DNA of 64,000 nucleotides from Larix kaempferi (GCA_027924585.1 BSBM01000232.1:30204001-30268000); one strand, 5' to 3'; positions 10,879 through 22,722 are shown, numbered from the stretch's first letter. The notes: generated from the sequence alone by a model not told the origin. Numbers and translations: made by a program.

Positions 10879-11718
10879 TTATTCTCCAATCACTACTGCA
10901 TCATCTATGGTCTTAACTTTTGGCCACATAAGTACTTGGCTATCCACAAATGCAACTCTCATCCCCTTTGCATCCAAATATGATATGGAGAGAAGATTCT
11001 TCTTGAGTCCAGGTACATATAGAACATCTTTCATCTTTAAAGATTTCCCAGAGTCTAACTTGTAGGAGGCTTCACAACTTCCTTTTATAGGGTATTGATA
11101 GTCATCCCCAAGTTTCACCTTGTGAGGTGACTCATGTTCAAATAGGTCCATAAGAGATTCTTTAAATCCCATCATATGTTTGGAAGCCCCACTATCAATA
11201 ATCCAATCATTGCACCCATGTGTAACAGTACTTGTGAGAGCAGAGATTAGAACATATTCTTCGTCACTTGAAGAGTCTTCACTTTCTACCATAGTCTTCT
11301 TCCTGGGAGGTTCATCATCCTCAGCAGCATGAGCATGATATCTCTTTTTGTTGTTCTTTTTGTTGAAGTATTTTCTTCTCTTAGGACATTCTGAGGCAAA
11401 GTGTCCCTTCTCATTACATGTGAAGCATCTCAGATCTTTCTTCTCTCTTTGATGGTGGTGAGAAGATTTCTTGTGATGAGGTTGTTCCCTCTTGAACTTA
11501 CTTCTCTTGGTGTGTGCTGTGAGAGATTGATCTCCATTCCCCATCTTTTCTTCTTGGGCCACAAGTCTAGCTTCTTCTTGTGAACATTCCTCCCGCAGTC
11601 TATTGAAAGAGATCAATTTCTTTCTTGCACAGATACCTTGGATGAAGGAGTCCCATGACCTAGGTAGGCCATTCAATGTGATCATCACAATTTCTCCATT
11701 CTCCACTACTTCATCCAC
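10879..11718 (-). pseudogene. C1 gag C-terminus, zinc knuckle and protease
   Basis: An open stretch of 279 codons. Residues 1-60 are copia gag (ITLNGLPRSWDSFIQGI). A CCHC zinc knuckle follows (CFTCNEKGHFASECP), which binds element RNA, then a basic/acidic linker. The aspartic protease region has the active site DSGASKHMM and the block LYVPGLKKNLLSIS. The frame is the same as gag at 11782-12123, separated only by a stop near 11782. It then breaks before the integrase. Confidence 0.9.
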
Positions 11719-11781
11719 AGCTTCAAGTTGTTCTTTGATTTGAGAGACCTTAGTAAAGTAGGATTGGATGGTCTCTCCATT

Positions 11782-12123
11782 CTAGATCTTTACCCCTTTC
11801 AATTGGTTCCGCAGTGTCATCTTCCGATTTATATTCTTTCCCTCAAACAACTTGGTCAAGGAGTCAAACATCTCCTTAGGTGTCTTTAGGGAAGACACAT
11901 GGGGTATGAGATGGTCTTTGATAGAATCAACAATGATTCTCTTGGCCTTGACCAAGTTCTTCTTGTGTAAGTCCTTAGCCTCATCTCCCTCTGGAAATGG
12001 AACCTCTTCACTTATGTAGGTGTCCAATTCATTCTCTTCTAGGATTAACCCAATCCTATACTTCCTTGCTCGAAAGTTATCAGACCGTTCAAGCTTATCC
12101 TCAATCTTGGTGTGGTGAGACAT
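11782..12123 (-). pseudogene. C1 gag N-terminal part
   Basis: Begins at an ATG at 12123 after a ~570-bp leader and runs to a stop at 11782. The middle (DSIKDHLIPHVSSLKTPKEMFDSLTKLF) matches the copia gag type that forms the virus-like particle. It is in frame with the next stretch, so a single nonsense change explains the break. The start agrees with the equivalent remnant of C2. Confidence 0.85.
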
Positions 12124-12694
12124 CTTAATGAGAAACTCAAATTGAAATAAAAGATTTAGTTCTTACCACTTGATTTGCTAAAACTGGGATCTGGAGTTGG
12201 ATTAGGGTTTGTCAGAGAAACCCTAAAAATTCAAACTTCTGATTGGATGGAAAGATGCGCCTTGCTGAGCTGATCAAGCTGGTATACTTCAATTTTGAAA
12301 TATCCAATATTTGACCCCTCAAAATTGACTTTGAAACTTTCGGATCTGCAGTTTCTGGTTTTCTGGTCAAAATCCCGAGCTAGGGTTTGATAGAGCCCAG
12401 GGTTTTGCCCAACCAAAAAGTTCGATCTTGGTCTCTAAACTTCTATTTTTCTGAGGAGCATCCAATCGTGGTCTCAGATTCCAAAAATTCCAACTTTCTC
12501 CAAAACCCTAATTTCCCGCAGTAGTGACAGGCCAAAAACTGAAAATGCTCAGAATTGAATTCTTTCTCGACAGAAAGATGTGCCCTTGCTAGGAGAGTCA
12601 ATCTAGCCTCCTGCCTTTGATGAAATATGGAGAGAAACCCAAAAATTAAGAATCCCTAGCTTCCGCAGCTGCATAGTGTCTTCTTCTTGGTCCC
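12124..12694 (-). other. C1 5' leader
   Basis: About 570 bp between PBS and gag ATG. It has GGTTT...CAGAAACCCTAAAAATTC-type sequence and no gene. The same leader is recognisable in C2 (about 56150-57189). Confidence 0.7.
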
Positions 12695-12706
12695 ACTCTG
12701 ATACCA
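12695..12706 (-). promoter_or_regulatory. C1 primer-binding site
   Basis: The minus strand reads TGGTATCAGAGT directly after the LTR end, complementary to the 3' end of initiator-Met tRNA (one mismatch from TGGTATCAGAGC). Confidence 0.88.
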
Positions 12707-13279
12707 TGTTAATTTTTCGATAAATTCATTCAATATTATCTAGGATCATTGAGAGAATAACAAGCACAACACAACAATCACAAGAGACAATGGATACAAA
12801 GAATTTCACCAGGGAAAACCAAGAAGGTGAAAAACCCCGCAACTTCCTCAGAGATAGAATGAGCACCAATACAAATATCAAACCCCAAAAGATAGATGTC
12901 TCCAGCAGCTACACCTCCTCCACTTGTGCGCACTCCTCTCTCTCAACTATGTGAGTTGGATGAGTGAGTGAATGAATAAAATCAGAGAGACACACACTCT
13001 ATTTATACAACAACTTAACCTGCCTTTAACCCTCACTGGGATGACTTCCTAAGGAATCCTAATAAACCATCCACATGACTCATACAGGGCCAACCCCACC
13101 AAGGTGGTCTAATAACCCATCAAATATAAGTTACGACACTTATAATGTAACTTGCGACACTTGCAAATACAAATGACGACACTTCCAATCGGAGGAATAA
13201 TACATCTCCGTTGGGGATACAATAAAGTACAAATATAATATACAAGTGAATATCTTCCAAAGTTACAAATACATCAAAA
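12707..13279 (-). repeat. C1 5' LTR
   Basis: Matches 6403-6982 over its length. The outer end is slightly altered (CATCAAA against CATCAACA). A TATAAATAG box on the minus strand at 12999-13007 is the likely promoter of the element. Confidence 0.9.
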
Positions 13280-13284
13280 ATACT

Positions 13285-14049
13285 AATGTCCTGACTCATG
13301 ATATATGAAGTGGAAATGAATGCTCTATTCAAAGGCAACAGAACAACTGCCAATATAAGATGGTAAAAATTTTCCCATCCGGCTTTTTAAGTTATATGAT
13401 TTTGTTGGTCTTTTTCATATTATAAAGCTTGAAAAATAATAAAATTGCTTATGGTACAAAAATGAGGAAACAAGTGTCATAGGAAAGCAAACTAGTTCCA
13501 GGAAATGGAACATACCTATGCTCAATGCAAGGAAGCATGTGCAAGATGTGGACAATCGGATGGGGGTGTTCCCTAAAGGTAAGGGTCATCAAGCTGCAAA
13601 AGATAAATTATGGCTCTACTTGGATTGGAAGGAAAAGTGCTTAGGTGAATGGATAATAACTGAGAAAACCGGGAACCGACACAAGGTTCAAAGGAAAGCA
13701 ATAAAATGCAATGCATTCACAACTCGACATAACGGGGAGTCCTTATGGGAGATGGACAGAATAAAGATAAAGTAGAGTATGATTCTTCATCGCAATGTCA
13801 TGGTGTGACTACAAATGACTCCCAATCCTAAGGAGAAACAATTGCATGGGCACGGAAAGACATAAAAGGATCTAACTAGGGCACCCATGATCGGATAGGC
13901 CTTACAACCAAATAACGACACTTCTAAAGCAGCATGGAGGTTTCGTGTCAGTTAAAAAGCGGGGTCTCACCTAAGGGTTTATGAATGTGGTCACAAGGTT
14001 GAGGCTAAGGAGTGCTAATGCTCACAAGGTGGAAAAATATGGTGTAACA
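13285..14049 (-). other. Z right part, probable remnant 5' LTR end
   Basis: No recognised gene; a plus-strand frame at 13518-13775 has no known motif. Only the last ~50 bp match the left Z LTR end. No initiator-Met PBS is visible here. Confidence 0.4.
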
Positions 14050-14054
14050 CATTC

Positions 14055-14347
14055 CAACATGATAAGGACATGGCGCATGTGGAGGAACCCTCATCTACAA
14101 ATGTTCGATGAATTTTAGTGTTTCCAGATCTAACTTGAATCTAAAAATCCGCATGGTATGCTAAACGAGGTTTCCAATTATCGAAATAGAAAGTTACCAC
14201 TTGACTATCTATAGTAACGAGGGCCCCTAAAGCTAAAAGTAAGGTATTCCTCTGATTTGGACAAGTCTGGAGGACCTGAAGTGTAGAAATCGCACAAGGA
14301 TCCTGAGCCAAATATTCAACTATACTATAACTTGGTACATCACTCAC
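14055..14347 (-). pseudogene. Ty3 protease region, proximal half
   Basis: Minus-strand frame VPSYSIVEYLAQDPCAISTL...RNTLLLALGAL is the conserved pre-protease segment of plant Ty3 Gag-Pol. After a stop near 14138 come TFVDEGSSTCAMSLSCW: the D-E-G-S-S-T active-site region of this family's protease. The frame is then cut by Z after SCW and resumes at 4400. Confidence 0.75.
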
Positions 14348-14599
14348 ATTAGGATTGAATGCTACTTCCTTAAAAACACCTTTCGGTATTCACGGCATAG
14401 TGTCTTTAGGTGGCTTCTCTATATGCAAAGAATTGTCATCGTCAGCATTCATAGGTTCCTTACCTTTGTTCCTAGTCTGGAAATGCACATCCCATTCACA
14501 CATGAAAACTTATTTGGAACCTAAACTGCCCCATTGAGAAGAGGCTCCCTGGTTTCCCCCTTGGGAGGTTGTAGGGTTTTGATGAGAACCAACCAAAAA

Positions 14600-16279
14600 A
14601 TTTTGTGCCATTTTCATATTAGGGCATTTGTAAGTTAGATGATCCTCCCGCATAAAAAGAAAGGGAATTTCGTCTTAGCTTTATCATTATCCCCACCAGC
14701 ATTATGATTATTATTGTTTGCATTGTTTGTCTCCTTATTCCCATTTTTATTTTTCTTAGTTTTCTTCCCTCTGGACTGTTGGTTTCCTTGAGAGTTTTGT
14801 ACTGACAAAACATATGAAGGAGGGTTGGGTTTAAGGTTTTGTGTGTTCCTCTGACTAGTTTTCGATGAATTTTGACTTGAAAATTTGGTACCTGGGATAA
14901 CTAGATTGTTCTCAACTGCACCGATCACTCCATCAACATGAAGGTGTTAGGATAGGTTTCGTTCGATCAAAGTTTGATCTCGGTGCATCAAGAATAATTT
15001 CATATAATATACCATACTAAGAGTATATCAGGTCTAGCTGCTGGGATCACAAAATGGATTCCTGCTCTGAGGTAACCCTTGAATACGAAACATCTTTTGA
15101 GATGTAAGGTAGGAGTGATTTCAAAAACCACTCTAATAAGAACTCTGGGGGAATCTCATCTTTAATCATCCTCTTCCTTCTTCTCCACTCCTAAATATGG
15201 TTAGATATGTGAGTGGATTTGTTCTTTCTAAATGTAGAAAGAAGATCCGTTCCAACATCATACAGAATGGGAAGTTTGAAGTGGTTCAAGAAAACCGTCG
15301 CCAAATCATAAAAACAATGATAAGCAACATATGGCAATTCAATATACCACTTGGCTACTACACCGATTAAGGTTCTCTGAAAGAGTCTCAACCATATCGA
15401 ATCATCATTAAGCGAGTTGGAAGAGAACCATAAGTGAAAGGTAGTGACATGGTCCTCGAGATCTTCACCCGTATTACCTTCAAAATTTGGGATGTTTGAA
15501 GGCAATTTGGTTGGAACAAGAGTCCAAGTCAGGTTGTGACGGACTAGATCATTCATCAATTTTGATAAGTATGGAAAATTCAAAGTTTAGTGTAGGCAAG
15601 GGAGAGCCATTAGGTTCTAGGTTCCAGGAGCTTTAGCTTCCCATTGGTTGGTGCTGGCATTTGGTTGTCCTATAATGTGTGGATTTCCAAAATTAGTGAA
15701 AGGTGGAGTGGGTTGTCCAAAGTTCTGACCAAAATGTTGTTGAAATGAAGTATTATCCTGTTCCAAAAGTCCCTCTCATCCCTTCAAAAGTTTGACTACC
15801 TTGTGAGACATTTGTCATAACATGGTTAGTCATATTAGAACCTCCCACCCCATACAAAGGGATACTTCCTTGGGTAGCAGGATGCCCCCATGAACATCCA
15901 GTTTTGGTTGCCCCTAGTACAATAAGATTAATTTGCGACACATTGAATCCAAAGGGGTGACTAGAAATCATACCTCCAACAAATTGGAAGGTAAGCTTGA
16001 CTGGGATGGAGTTGAATTAGAAACAACTCCAGTGAAGGGTGGGTTAGAAATAAACATTTTTCCACTAAAAGGTGGGATAGTATGGAGAAGGATAGATGGG
16101 CCACTGCTTGAAGCAATGGTAAAATTTGAACTAGGAGGGATAGTGGCAGTCATAGGTTGACAACCTGAAAGAGGGAATCCAAAATAGAAAGGGTTCGAAC
16201 TCACTTGAGTTGATGAACTAGTAGTAGTAAGTACCATCAAGGTTGGGGGAAACCAACCTGATCCTACTGTAGATCCCAT
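14600..16279 (-). pseudogene. Y gag (Ty3/gypsy)
   Basis: Gag forms the particle that packages the RNA. From right to left: an N-terminal Ser/Thr/Pro-rich stretch (16279-15750), then the core at 15583-15191. The core has NFEGNTGEDLEDHVTTFHLW, SSNSLNDDSIWLRLFQRTL and AKWYIELP, the signature of the plant retrotransposon gag domain. A basic Asn/Lys-rich linker follows (14928-14650), then a degraded zinc-knuckle-like FLCG tail near 14640. Several stops and frame changes break it. It precedes the protease in normal Ty3 order. Confidence 0.8.
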
Positions 16280-18827
16280 ATTAAAAGTGACTCCTCATAC
16301 AAGTAAAGTGCTAACTAGACTAGACATGTTTCTTGATGTAAATACTTGTTCTCTGTTTTCCATATTGAACTACCTAGACAATGGATTAGGAACGTTGATA
16401 CCATCTAACTGAAAAAGACTAGGACTTTGTGGTGGGTTCAGAAGTCCAAATGGATATGAGAGATCCTCAATTTCAATGGGACATAAATTCTCTTCAATAT
16501 GAGGATAATGGACTTTAGAAGAGTTATGCAACTGCTCCTTAGTATCTCTAAAGTGTCCTTTTTTAGAATGTCTCTTAGACTCACCTACCCCAGAACTGTT
16601 TTCTTCTATTGGTTGTTCTGTTTGATGTTCCTAGTTTTCCTCTTCCTTCCCCTGAGGTGGTGGATTAGGAGAATCCAATATTCACCTCGGTGCAGGGATT
16701 TCTCTTCATTCAAGAGATCATCCTTGAATCCTTCTGGATCTGCGTGGAGGTTGATCGAGAAAGGTGGCTCACAAAAGACACTAAGAAGAAAATCTACAAA
16801 AAATAAAAATCAAACAACATACAATAAAAAGTTCCTGAAAGATGTCAAACAAGCCAACAGCTAACCTTTCAAAGGAGATTCTGGTATGATGAGGGCCCAG
16901 AACAAACCATTGAAGGGACAAATAATAGTTATTATGGGTCCACAATATAGACACAATAGGGCTAAGCGTTTGAATCGCCAATCTCCTTCGCAAAGAACTG
17001 TAAGGGATTTCCTCCTGAATTTTTCCTAAGTGTAATGGAAATATCCTTCCACCAACACCCATGTAAATCCCTAAAGATAGGATGCTAAGGTTACCAAATT
17101 TATAGAGAGGGTCCAGGGGGATAGTCCCAGGTCGAATCGATAAGCATGGGCAAGGTAACTAGGCCCGAAACTCAGAAGCACCAAAGGTACTAATGAATCC
17201 CCGTACGCGCACCGATCCTGGAAGATGCTCAATTGAATATCAAAGGGGTATATCCTCTACTTAATATCGCACGACCTCGTGCTTGACTCCGTGTTAGTGG
17301 AGCTTCCTGGTTCACCTTCTACAAAGGTGTATTTTCTCCCTAAATGAATGACACCTATATTTTGACAAGTTTGAGTGATTGTGGAGGAGTTAACTCACAA
17401 CTCCCTACCTCCATAGTCCTACTTAATCTATTAGGTGTGTTTCTGAACTAGAAGAAAACTTGTGATCCTATCCAAGTTACTGATTGCTTGGTTTAAAATG
17501 TACTTTCAAAACTTTCAGAAGAAGTAAAACAAGTGCAACTAAAGAAATATATTCTTTAACTGAAACATGAAGCACTTAATCACCACAAATATGCACTTCT
17601 CACTCTCAATTTATTTCCAATGCAAGTCCTAAAGATATAATTTGGAATGCTTATGAATATTTTTTGTATCTAATGCAATTTTTGGTCTTTTCCAATGCAA
17701 AAGGTAAAAATTTAAAGTCTAATGTGCAAAATCAAACTTAAAACCTAAGCATGTAACTACTCAAACAACTAGCTATGCAAAAGAAAATTTCTTGTTTTTT
17801 GATGCAAAGCACTCCTAAATCCTTTAAGCCACTTGCAAAGTATTCTACCAACACTAACTTATAAAATGAACCAAATTTTTATGCTTTTTTCAAGATAAGA
17901 ACAAAACTAAAACTCAAAGTAACACACTACCAAAGCAAATACAAAAGCTTTCAGATCTCCTTATTAAATAGTGAAAGCAACTATAAACCCTAAGCTTCTT
18001 ATCATGTAAGTATGCCAAAATTGGGAAACGCATACAACAAGTACTTTTATACACAATCAAAGGAAATGAACTAATAAAAAAATGGTTTGGTAAAGCTAGG
18101 TTTGTAGACAAACAGTGCAATCAAGGTCCTAAACTACAGAAAAGACACTTGAGCTTTCACTACAAAAGAGAGACCAAAAACATAAGGAAGGACAAGAAAC
18201 CATATAAAGAGAAATTTTCACTCAAATAGATACAAATAGGGTAAAATAGACTCAATAGGTTCCAAATCCAGTCAAATTGGAGCAAGTAGACTCACTTAGA
18301 CTCAAATTAGGGTCAAAAACACCAAACTAGTTCACTAAACCCCAACTTGGGTCAAGAAGCCCCAAATATTTCCAAATAAGCCCAAATTTATTAAAAGAGA
18401 TCCTAAACATCAAAATAATATCAATCACAATACAAGAGACTACTTCCCATGGGTCTTATATAGACCTAGGATCAGTAGGGACTCCAAAAATTGCAATCAA
18501 AACCCCCAAAAGAGCTCCAAAAGTGAAAAAAGCATGTATAGGGGGTACCCTCTAGTGTAAAAGGGTACAAGTGTTAGTTACCTATAGGTGAAGAGCCTTA
18601 CACCTGCAAATATGTCTCAAACCCGCTACTGTAAGCACTGAGACTAGCGAATATGCAAAAAAGTCCAAAAAATTGCAAAATCCAACCCAAACCTGAGCAA
18701 GGAATGTTCTAACAAAGCTTAATGAATGGTCCTAACATGAAATCAAGCTTGGACCTTCAAATATAATGGAAAAAATGACCTTGGATACCCCAAAACAGAT
18801 AGGCTTGTCCCTAGTGGAGTCGTTAGT
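16280..18827 (-). other. Y 5' untranslated region
   Basis: About 2.5 kb between gag and the right arm, AT-rich, with no frame I can assign. The short open frames on either strand show no family motif. No clear PBS is visible next to the arm. Confidence 0.45.
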
Positions 18828-19946
18828 TCTGTTGTTAGGGAAAACTTCCTATAGCAGGGGTGAGACTACCAACGTACAGGGGTAAAAGATAGATTTACAA
18901 GGTTCTACAAGTACAATTATTAAGCAAATATATTAGGGTTTAGGAGGATATGTACCTTATTCATAAGGCTGATCCAAGCCTCTCTTCTTGATTCCTCCTC
19001 TTTCTCTCCAATGCAACAACCTACAAAAACATTCCAATAGACCTTCCTCAAACCAATTTGACTAAAATATTGACATTTATAAGAGAATGAAACATAAAAT
19101 TGCAATCAAATCTGAAGAATACATGAACATGAAACATAAAATATTGACATTTATAAGAGAATGAAACATCAAATTGCAATCAAATATGAAGAATAGATGA
19201 ACAAATATATTGGAAAGGGAAGAATGTCCAATATTTATTGATCAATGAATCTAGTACATCAAATTACCTTCCTTAAAGCATGGCACTTCATGAAACCAAG
19301 ATTCAAGGTTTCTTGCTCCTCTTCTCCAAGGATCCCAACCTATGATCAGATGCGCTATGGTTTATAAGAAACTAGGGCACAAGTGAGGGGGATGTGAGTC
19401 CCAATTCCTCCAGCATAAAATTACAATGGTATTGATATATTTCATGGTCCCTCTCCCTCTCTTATATAGAAAGTGAAGAAGGTAGGGTCAAAGAGGAAGT
19501 AGTTACAACCGGAAGAGGAGGTTCCAAAACCACCCATTTTTTGAGATTATATATATATATATATATATTTGGTATTTTTGAGGCATTCACGACTTTACAA
19601 TGGAAAACAAGTGGGTGAACCGCAACTTTACCATGTGAAACTAACGTATTTTTGGAAAACCCACGAGTGAAGATCCTTCCACTTGCATTTTTGTGGAAAA
19701 ATGGTCAAAAACAACCTTTTCTAGGGGTTTTATGGAGAAGTTTCAGTGTCCAAAATTGTTCTTAAGGTTCCTATCTATCAAATGGGCCATGAATTAGGTA
19801 ATTCCATCCTTTTAAAGTCCCAAATATGTCTTTTACATCCCAAATATCCTTTTGTGTGACTCACAGTAATCTCATGAAATGTCGTGATGCGACCAAAAGA
19901 TGTAAGTGTCGTCACAGACGAAGAAGTGCCAATTTTGGATATATCA
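18828..19946 (-). repeat. Y right inverted arm (LTR-like, 5' side)
   Basis: Reverse complement of 2994-4044 with small indels, including an AT microsatellite at 19548-19568. On the minus strand it begins TGATATATCCAAAATTG and carries TATATAAG (19461-19468) and AATAAA (19234-19239). Its promoter points left into gag, so this arm is in the position of a 5' LTR. Confidence 0.7.
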
Positions 19947-19951
19947 CTAGG

Positions 19952-22391
19952 GTCCCAACTGATCATGAAATATGGATGGTGTGAAATTTCTACTATGGAA
20001 TTCCATGAACACCAAGCATGCGAAAATTGAATCCATCTCTCAAAATTTCTCCCACATAGGAAACTAGAATACTGCTCTGCAAAGATGAACTCAAACAACT
20101 GAAGGTTGGTGTTCTCTCTCAAAACAACAATCAAAATGCTGCTCCAAGTGAGCTAAAACCAAGCAATGCCAGGATCCCATTTCTTGTATTGCACTCCAAC
20201 AAATATGAGTGCTCTCCAACCCATACCATAAGGAAAGAGAATTTCTCGATCCGACTGGCTTGTATGCATCCTTCTAAACATCATGATCAACAAGAAGAGT
20301 ATATCATCATGAAGTATGGAAAAATCAGAATACACTGGTGGAATTTTATCACTTCTACTACAAAAATAAATTTCTATGCAACTCTCCCAAAAATAATGCA
20401 ACTCTGGAATGTAAGGCCAAATCAAATTTAGTCTCTTCAACAAGGCATGAAAGTGCACATCATTAGTACTCATGATTAAATGACATAAGAAGGCATCATC
20501 AAAGAACCATGGATGCCCATGCAACTACTTACAAAAGAAAAATGGTGTGTTCATGAGGTCTCTGCAAATGCAAGCAAAACTTTCACCCTTGGGAGTTCTC
20601 AACTCCAACATGTGTCTACTCACCCAACCAATGAATGAATAAACATTCCAACTGAATGGTCCAAAAGGAAATCTTGAGGCTTCCCCAAGTGAACAGATGC
20701 AATGGATCAACTTTCTTCCAATGGTTCCACTCAAATGGTTCAAGTGGATGAGGGAGGCATCAAAGGATGCAATTGAATTCCTCTACCGCTGGTGAAAGGG
20801 AGTTGGTTTTGTCATCAATCCATCACAAACAAATGTGGGCGACTCCTGCTCCTCATGTGGGATCAACAAAAAGAAACGTTTCACCCAATTTTCATCCCCA
20901 ATTGATGTGGCTGGAAAAGAAGTAGGGGGTGAAGAACTGTGAACCAAACTTACCTCTTTACAACTCTTACCCATCAAACTTTCGAATGCATATTCTCCAT
21001 CATTGGCTGGTCCAACTGTTGTGAGATCACGTGCTTCCTCCAAGGATCTACAACTCTCACAATGAGGTAGCTCATAATCTCTCTGAACAATAACAAGTGC
21101 TTGGCTTCCTCCTTGTTTGAATGTAGCCTCTTCAAGCACCTACATATCAACATGTACCTCATATTCCACCATCACATGAGGTTCCTCCTTTGTAACATAA
21201 ATGCTTTCAACCATTGAATGATCGTCGGATATGTATGAGGGTGCAAAGGACCTTTGCAACCTCTCTTGAAGTTACTCAATCTGCACCATAGATTTTTGGA
21301 GTGCATTTTGAGTAGAATCCAACTCATTTGAGAGCTTGTCATTCTCTTCTGCATCCTTCAAGGTTATTCCATGATACAAACCAACAAGCCTAATTAAATA
21401 ATCTAAATTAGAAATAAAATTCAAAAAATTACATTTGGTGTCCAACATTGCCTTCTGGATTTTCTCCATGTCTTCAAGGGAATATTTCTCCTCCACATAC
21501 CAACAAAAATTCAAAAACAATGCATGTGTTTCATGGAGAGTCTTCAAGGCATCTTGAATATTCTTTTCATCAATATTCAAGGACCATGCAAGAAAATGAG
21601 GTTCTTGCAAATGAACCTCCTCTTCTTCGTCCTTCTTGCTTGGAACAACTTCATGAAGCTCAAGTGGTGAAGAGGAAGTTGATATTGGTTCTTCTTCAAT
21701 TGCTTCAAGTTCTTCATCTCAATGGTCAATGGAACTTTGGCTTGCAGCAACACATTCAAAAGTGATCCCTATGTCACCAACATAGATATGTGAGCACCCA
21801 TTAGTTGGTACTCCTTCACAGTTCAAGCATCCATTAGTAGAATCTCTTTGATCCACGTCAAAAGTAGAATGTGTCTCGGAATGATATTCAGTAGTTTCAA
21901 TGGAATATTCTTCATGTTCATGTGATGTTTCTTCATCCTTTTCAGAGTCACTTGGGAGTGAATTTTGATCCTTTTCATGTAATACTTCTTCTGCTTCACC
22001 ACCTACAGAACTGGGTGGCTCATGTGTCTCCTCAATGTTTGTGGATGGTTGATTGTTCCTTACTGAGTTCATATCTCCACTCTTATTGAGTTCCAAAAAC
22101 CCAATCGACAAATTCTTCAAAAGGAATGGCCTTCTATGTATTTCCCATCAAAGAAAGATATGCCTAATATTGTTGAGGCAAAGTTTTACATGTTGCTCTC
22201 AATATTTCTAATTCATTCATAGGATTAGCCTCTACTAGTCCAGAACATACATCTTCATCATACACAGGTTCATTAGAATACAACTCATCTCTTATGAAAT
22301 CGTAAGAAGTGTTGCATGATTCCACCTCTTCCTCATACCATTCACATTCTTCTTCACATTGCTCATAGGAGTCATCATAATAGTAAGACAT
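19952..22391 (-). pseudogene. Unrecognised long reading frame of element X
   Basis: From ATG at 22391 the minus strand reads an acidic start (MSYYYDDSYEQCEEECEWYEE), then after one frameshift near 22160-22120 stays in a single frame to 19952. It is broken only by about six stops (near 21717, 21270, 21150, 20780, 20522, 20150). Order: Glu/Ser-rich acidic domain (22120-21620), helical, possibly coiled-coil segment (KNIQDALKTLHETHALF..., ENDKLSNELDSTQNALQ; 21610-21270), mixed region, and an aromatic Trp/Phe/His-rich C-terminus. With the tail at 2844-2993 the ancestor was about 880 residues. I see no gag, zinc knuckle, protease, RT or integrase motif. The ATG is ~55 bp from the PBS, as expected for the element's own product. 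Function unknown. Confidence 0.65.
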
Positions 22392-22444
22392 GGCTGCAAC
22401 TTCTTCTTCAATGGATGATATTAATGCACAAGTGAAAGGACCAT

Positions 22445-22456
22445 GCTCTGATACCA
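22445..22456 (-). promoter_or_regulatory. X primer-binding site
   Basis: The minus strand reads TGGTATCAGAGC, one base from the LTR edge at 22458. It is a perfect initiator-Met tRNA PBS. Confidence 0.9.
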
Positions 22457-22457
22457 C

Positions 22458-22722
22458 TGTAATGTCCCTTTTTTGAAAACGTAGGCACACTATCACAAAA
22501 TATTTCAATAGAGGCTTAGAACTTTAGACAGTGGAAGCATTCTTTCTCAAAACCCTCATTGATAATGAATTTCACATTGATTCCATGGTTATGAGACAAC
22601 TGAGGCAACTCTAGGAAAGTGATATGGAGATTCTGATTGTCTTTACAAGATGATATATGTGGATGCTTAATATTGTGTGGATGAGTATTTTTTATGAACA
22701 CTTCACATACATCCTCCTTCAG
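22458..22722 (-). repeat. X 5' LTR, first part
   Basis: Starts TGTAATGTCC and matches 2153-2400. Interrupted by G at 22723; TTCAG (22718-22722) is G's left target duplication, TTCAA on the right. Confidence 0.85.

Larger units (their letters stand above)
6403..13279 (-). mobile_element. Element C1: near-complete Ty1/copia retrotransposon
   Basis: Two LTRs of about 0.58 kb (6403-6982, 12707-13279) flank, from right to left on the minus strand, a PBS, gag, zinc knuckle, protease, integrase, RT and RNase H. That is the copia order, with integrase before RT. ATACT flanks both sides (6398-6402, 13280-13284). The LTRs are visibly close in sequence, so C1 is probably one of the younger insertions in the nest. 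At least one in-frame stop in gag, a frameshift between protease and integrase, a stop between RT and RNase H and a frameshift in RNase H make it non-functional. C2 at 51204-57976 is a relative. Confidence 0.92.
4401..14049 (-). mobile_element. Element Z: decayed LTR-type insertion inside Y's protease
   Basis: Edges are set by protease continuity: the frame leaves off after CAMSLSCW at ~14055 and resumes with KALGS just left of 4401. CCTTC (4396-4400) and CATTC (14050-14054) form a 4-of-5 target duplication. Ends are TATTACAG and TGTAACA, near-inverted. A block of about 50 bp (GTGCTAATGCTCACAAGGTGG...) occurs before both 5347 and 14049, as expected for LTR ends. A PPT at 5348-5360 indicates minus orientation. 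No coding motif is recognised; net length without C1 is about 2.8 kb. The right LTR does not align beyond its last ~50 bp, so it is truncated or rearranged. Confidence 0.5.
2994..19946 (-). mobile_element. Element Y: Ty3-like gag/protease element with inverted arms
   Basis: Y is bounded by TG...CA ends, with CCAGG outside on the left (2989-2993) and CTAGG on the right (19947-19951), a 4-of-5 match for a target duplication. Instead of direct LTRs it carries arms of about 1.05-1.1 kb in inverted orientation (2994-4044 and 18828-19946). Between them, on the minus strand, lie a Ty3/gypsy gag (about 16279-14600) and an aspartic protease (14347-14055 continued at 4400-4022). No RT or integrase remains: the protease frame runs straight into the left arm. 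Z and C1 are nested inside. Net length without them is about 7.3 kb. Confidence 0.6.

Noticed and set aside
16499-16864. 121-codon plus-strand frame upstream of Y gag
   Set aside because: No recognisable motif, biased composition, antisense to the element; no supporting feature.
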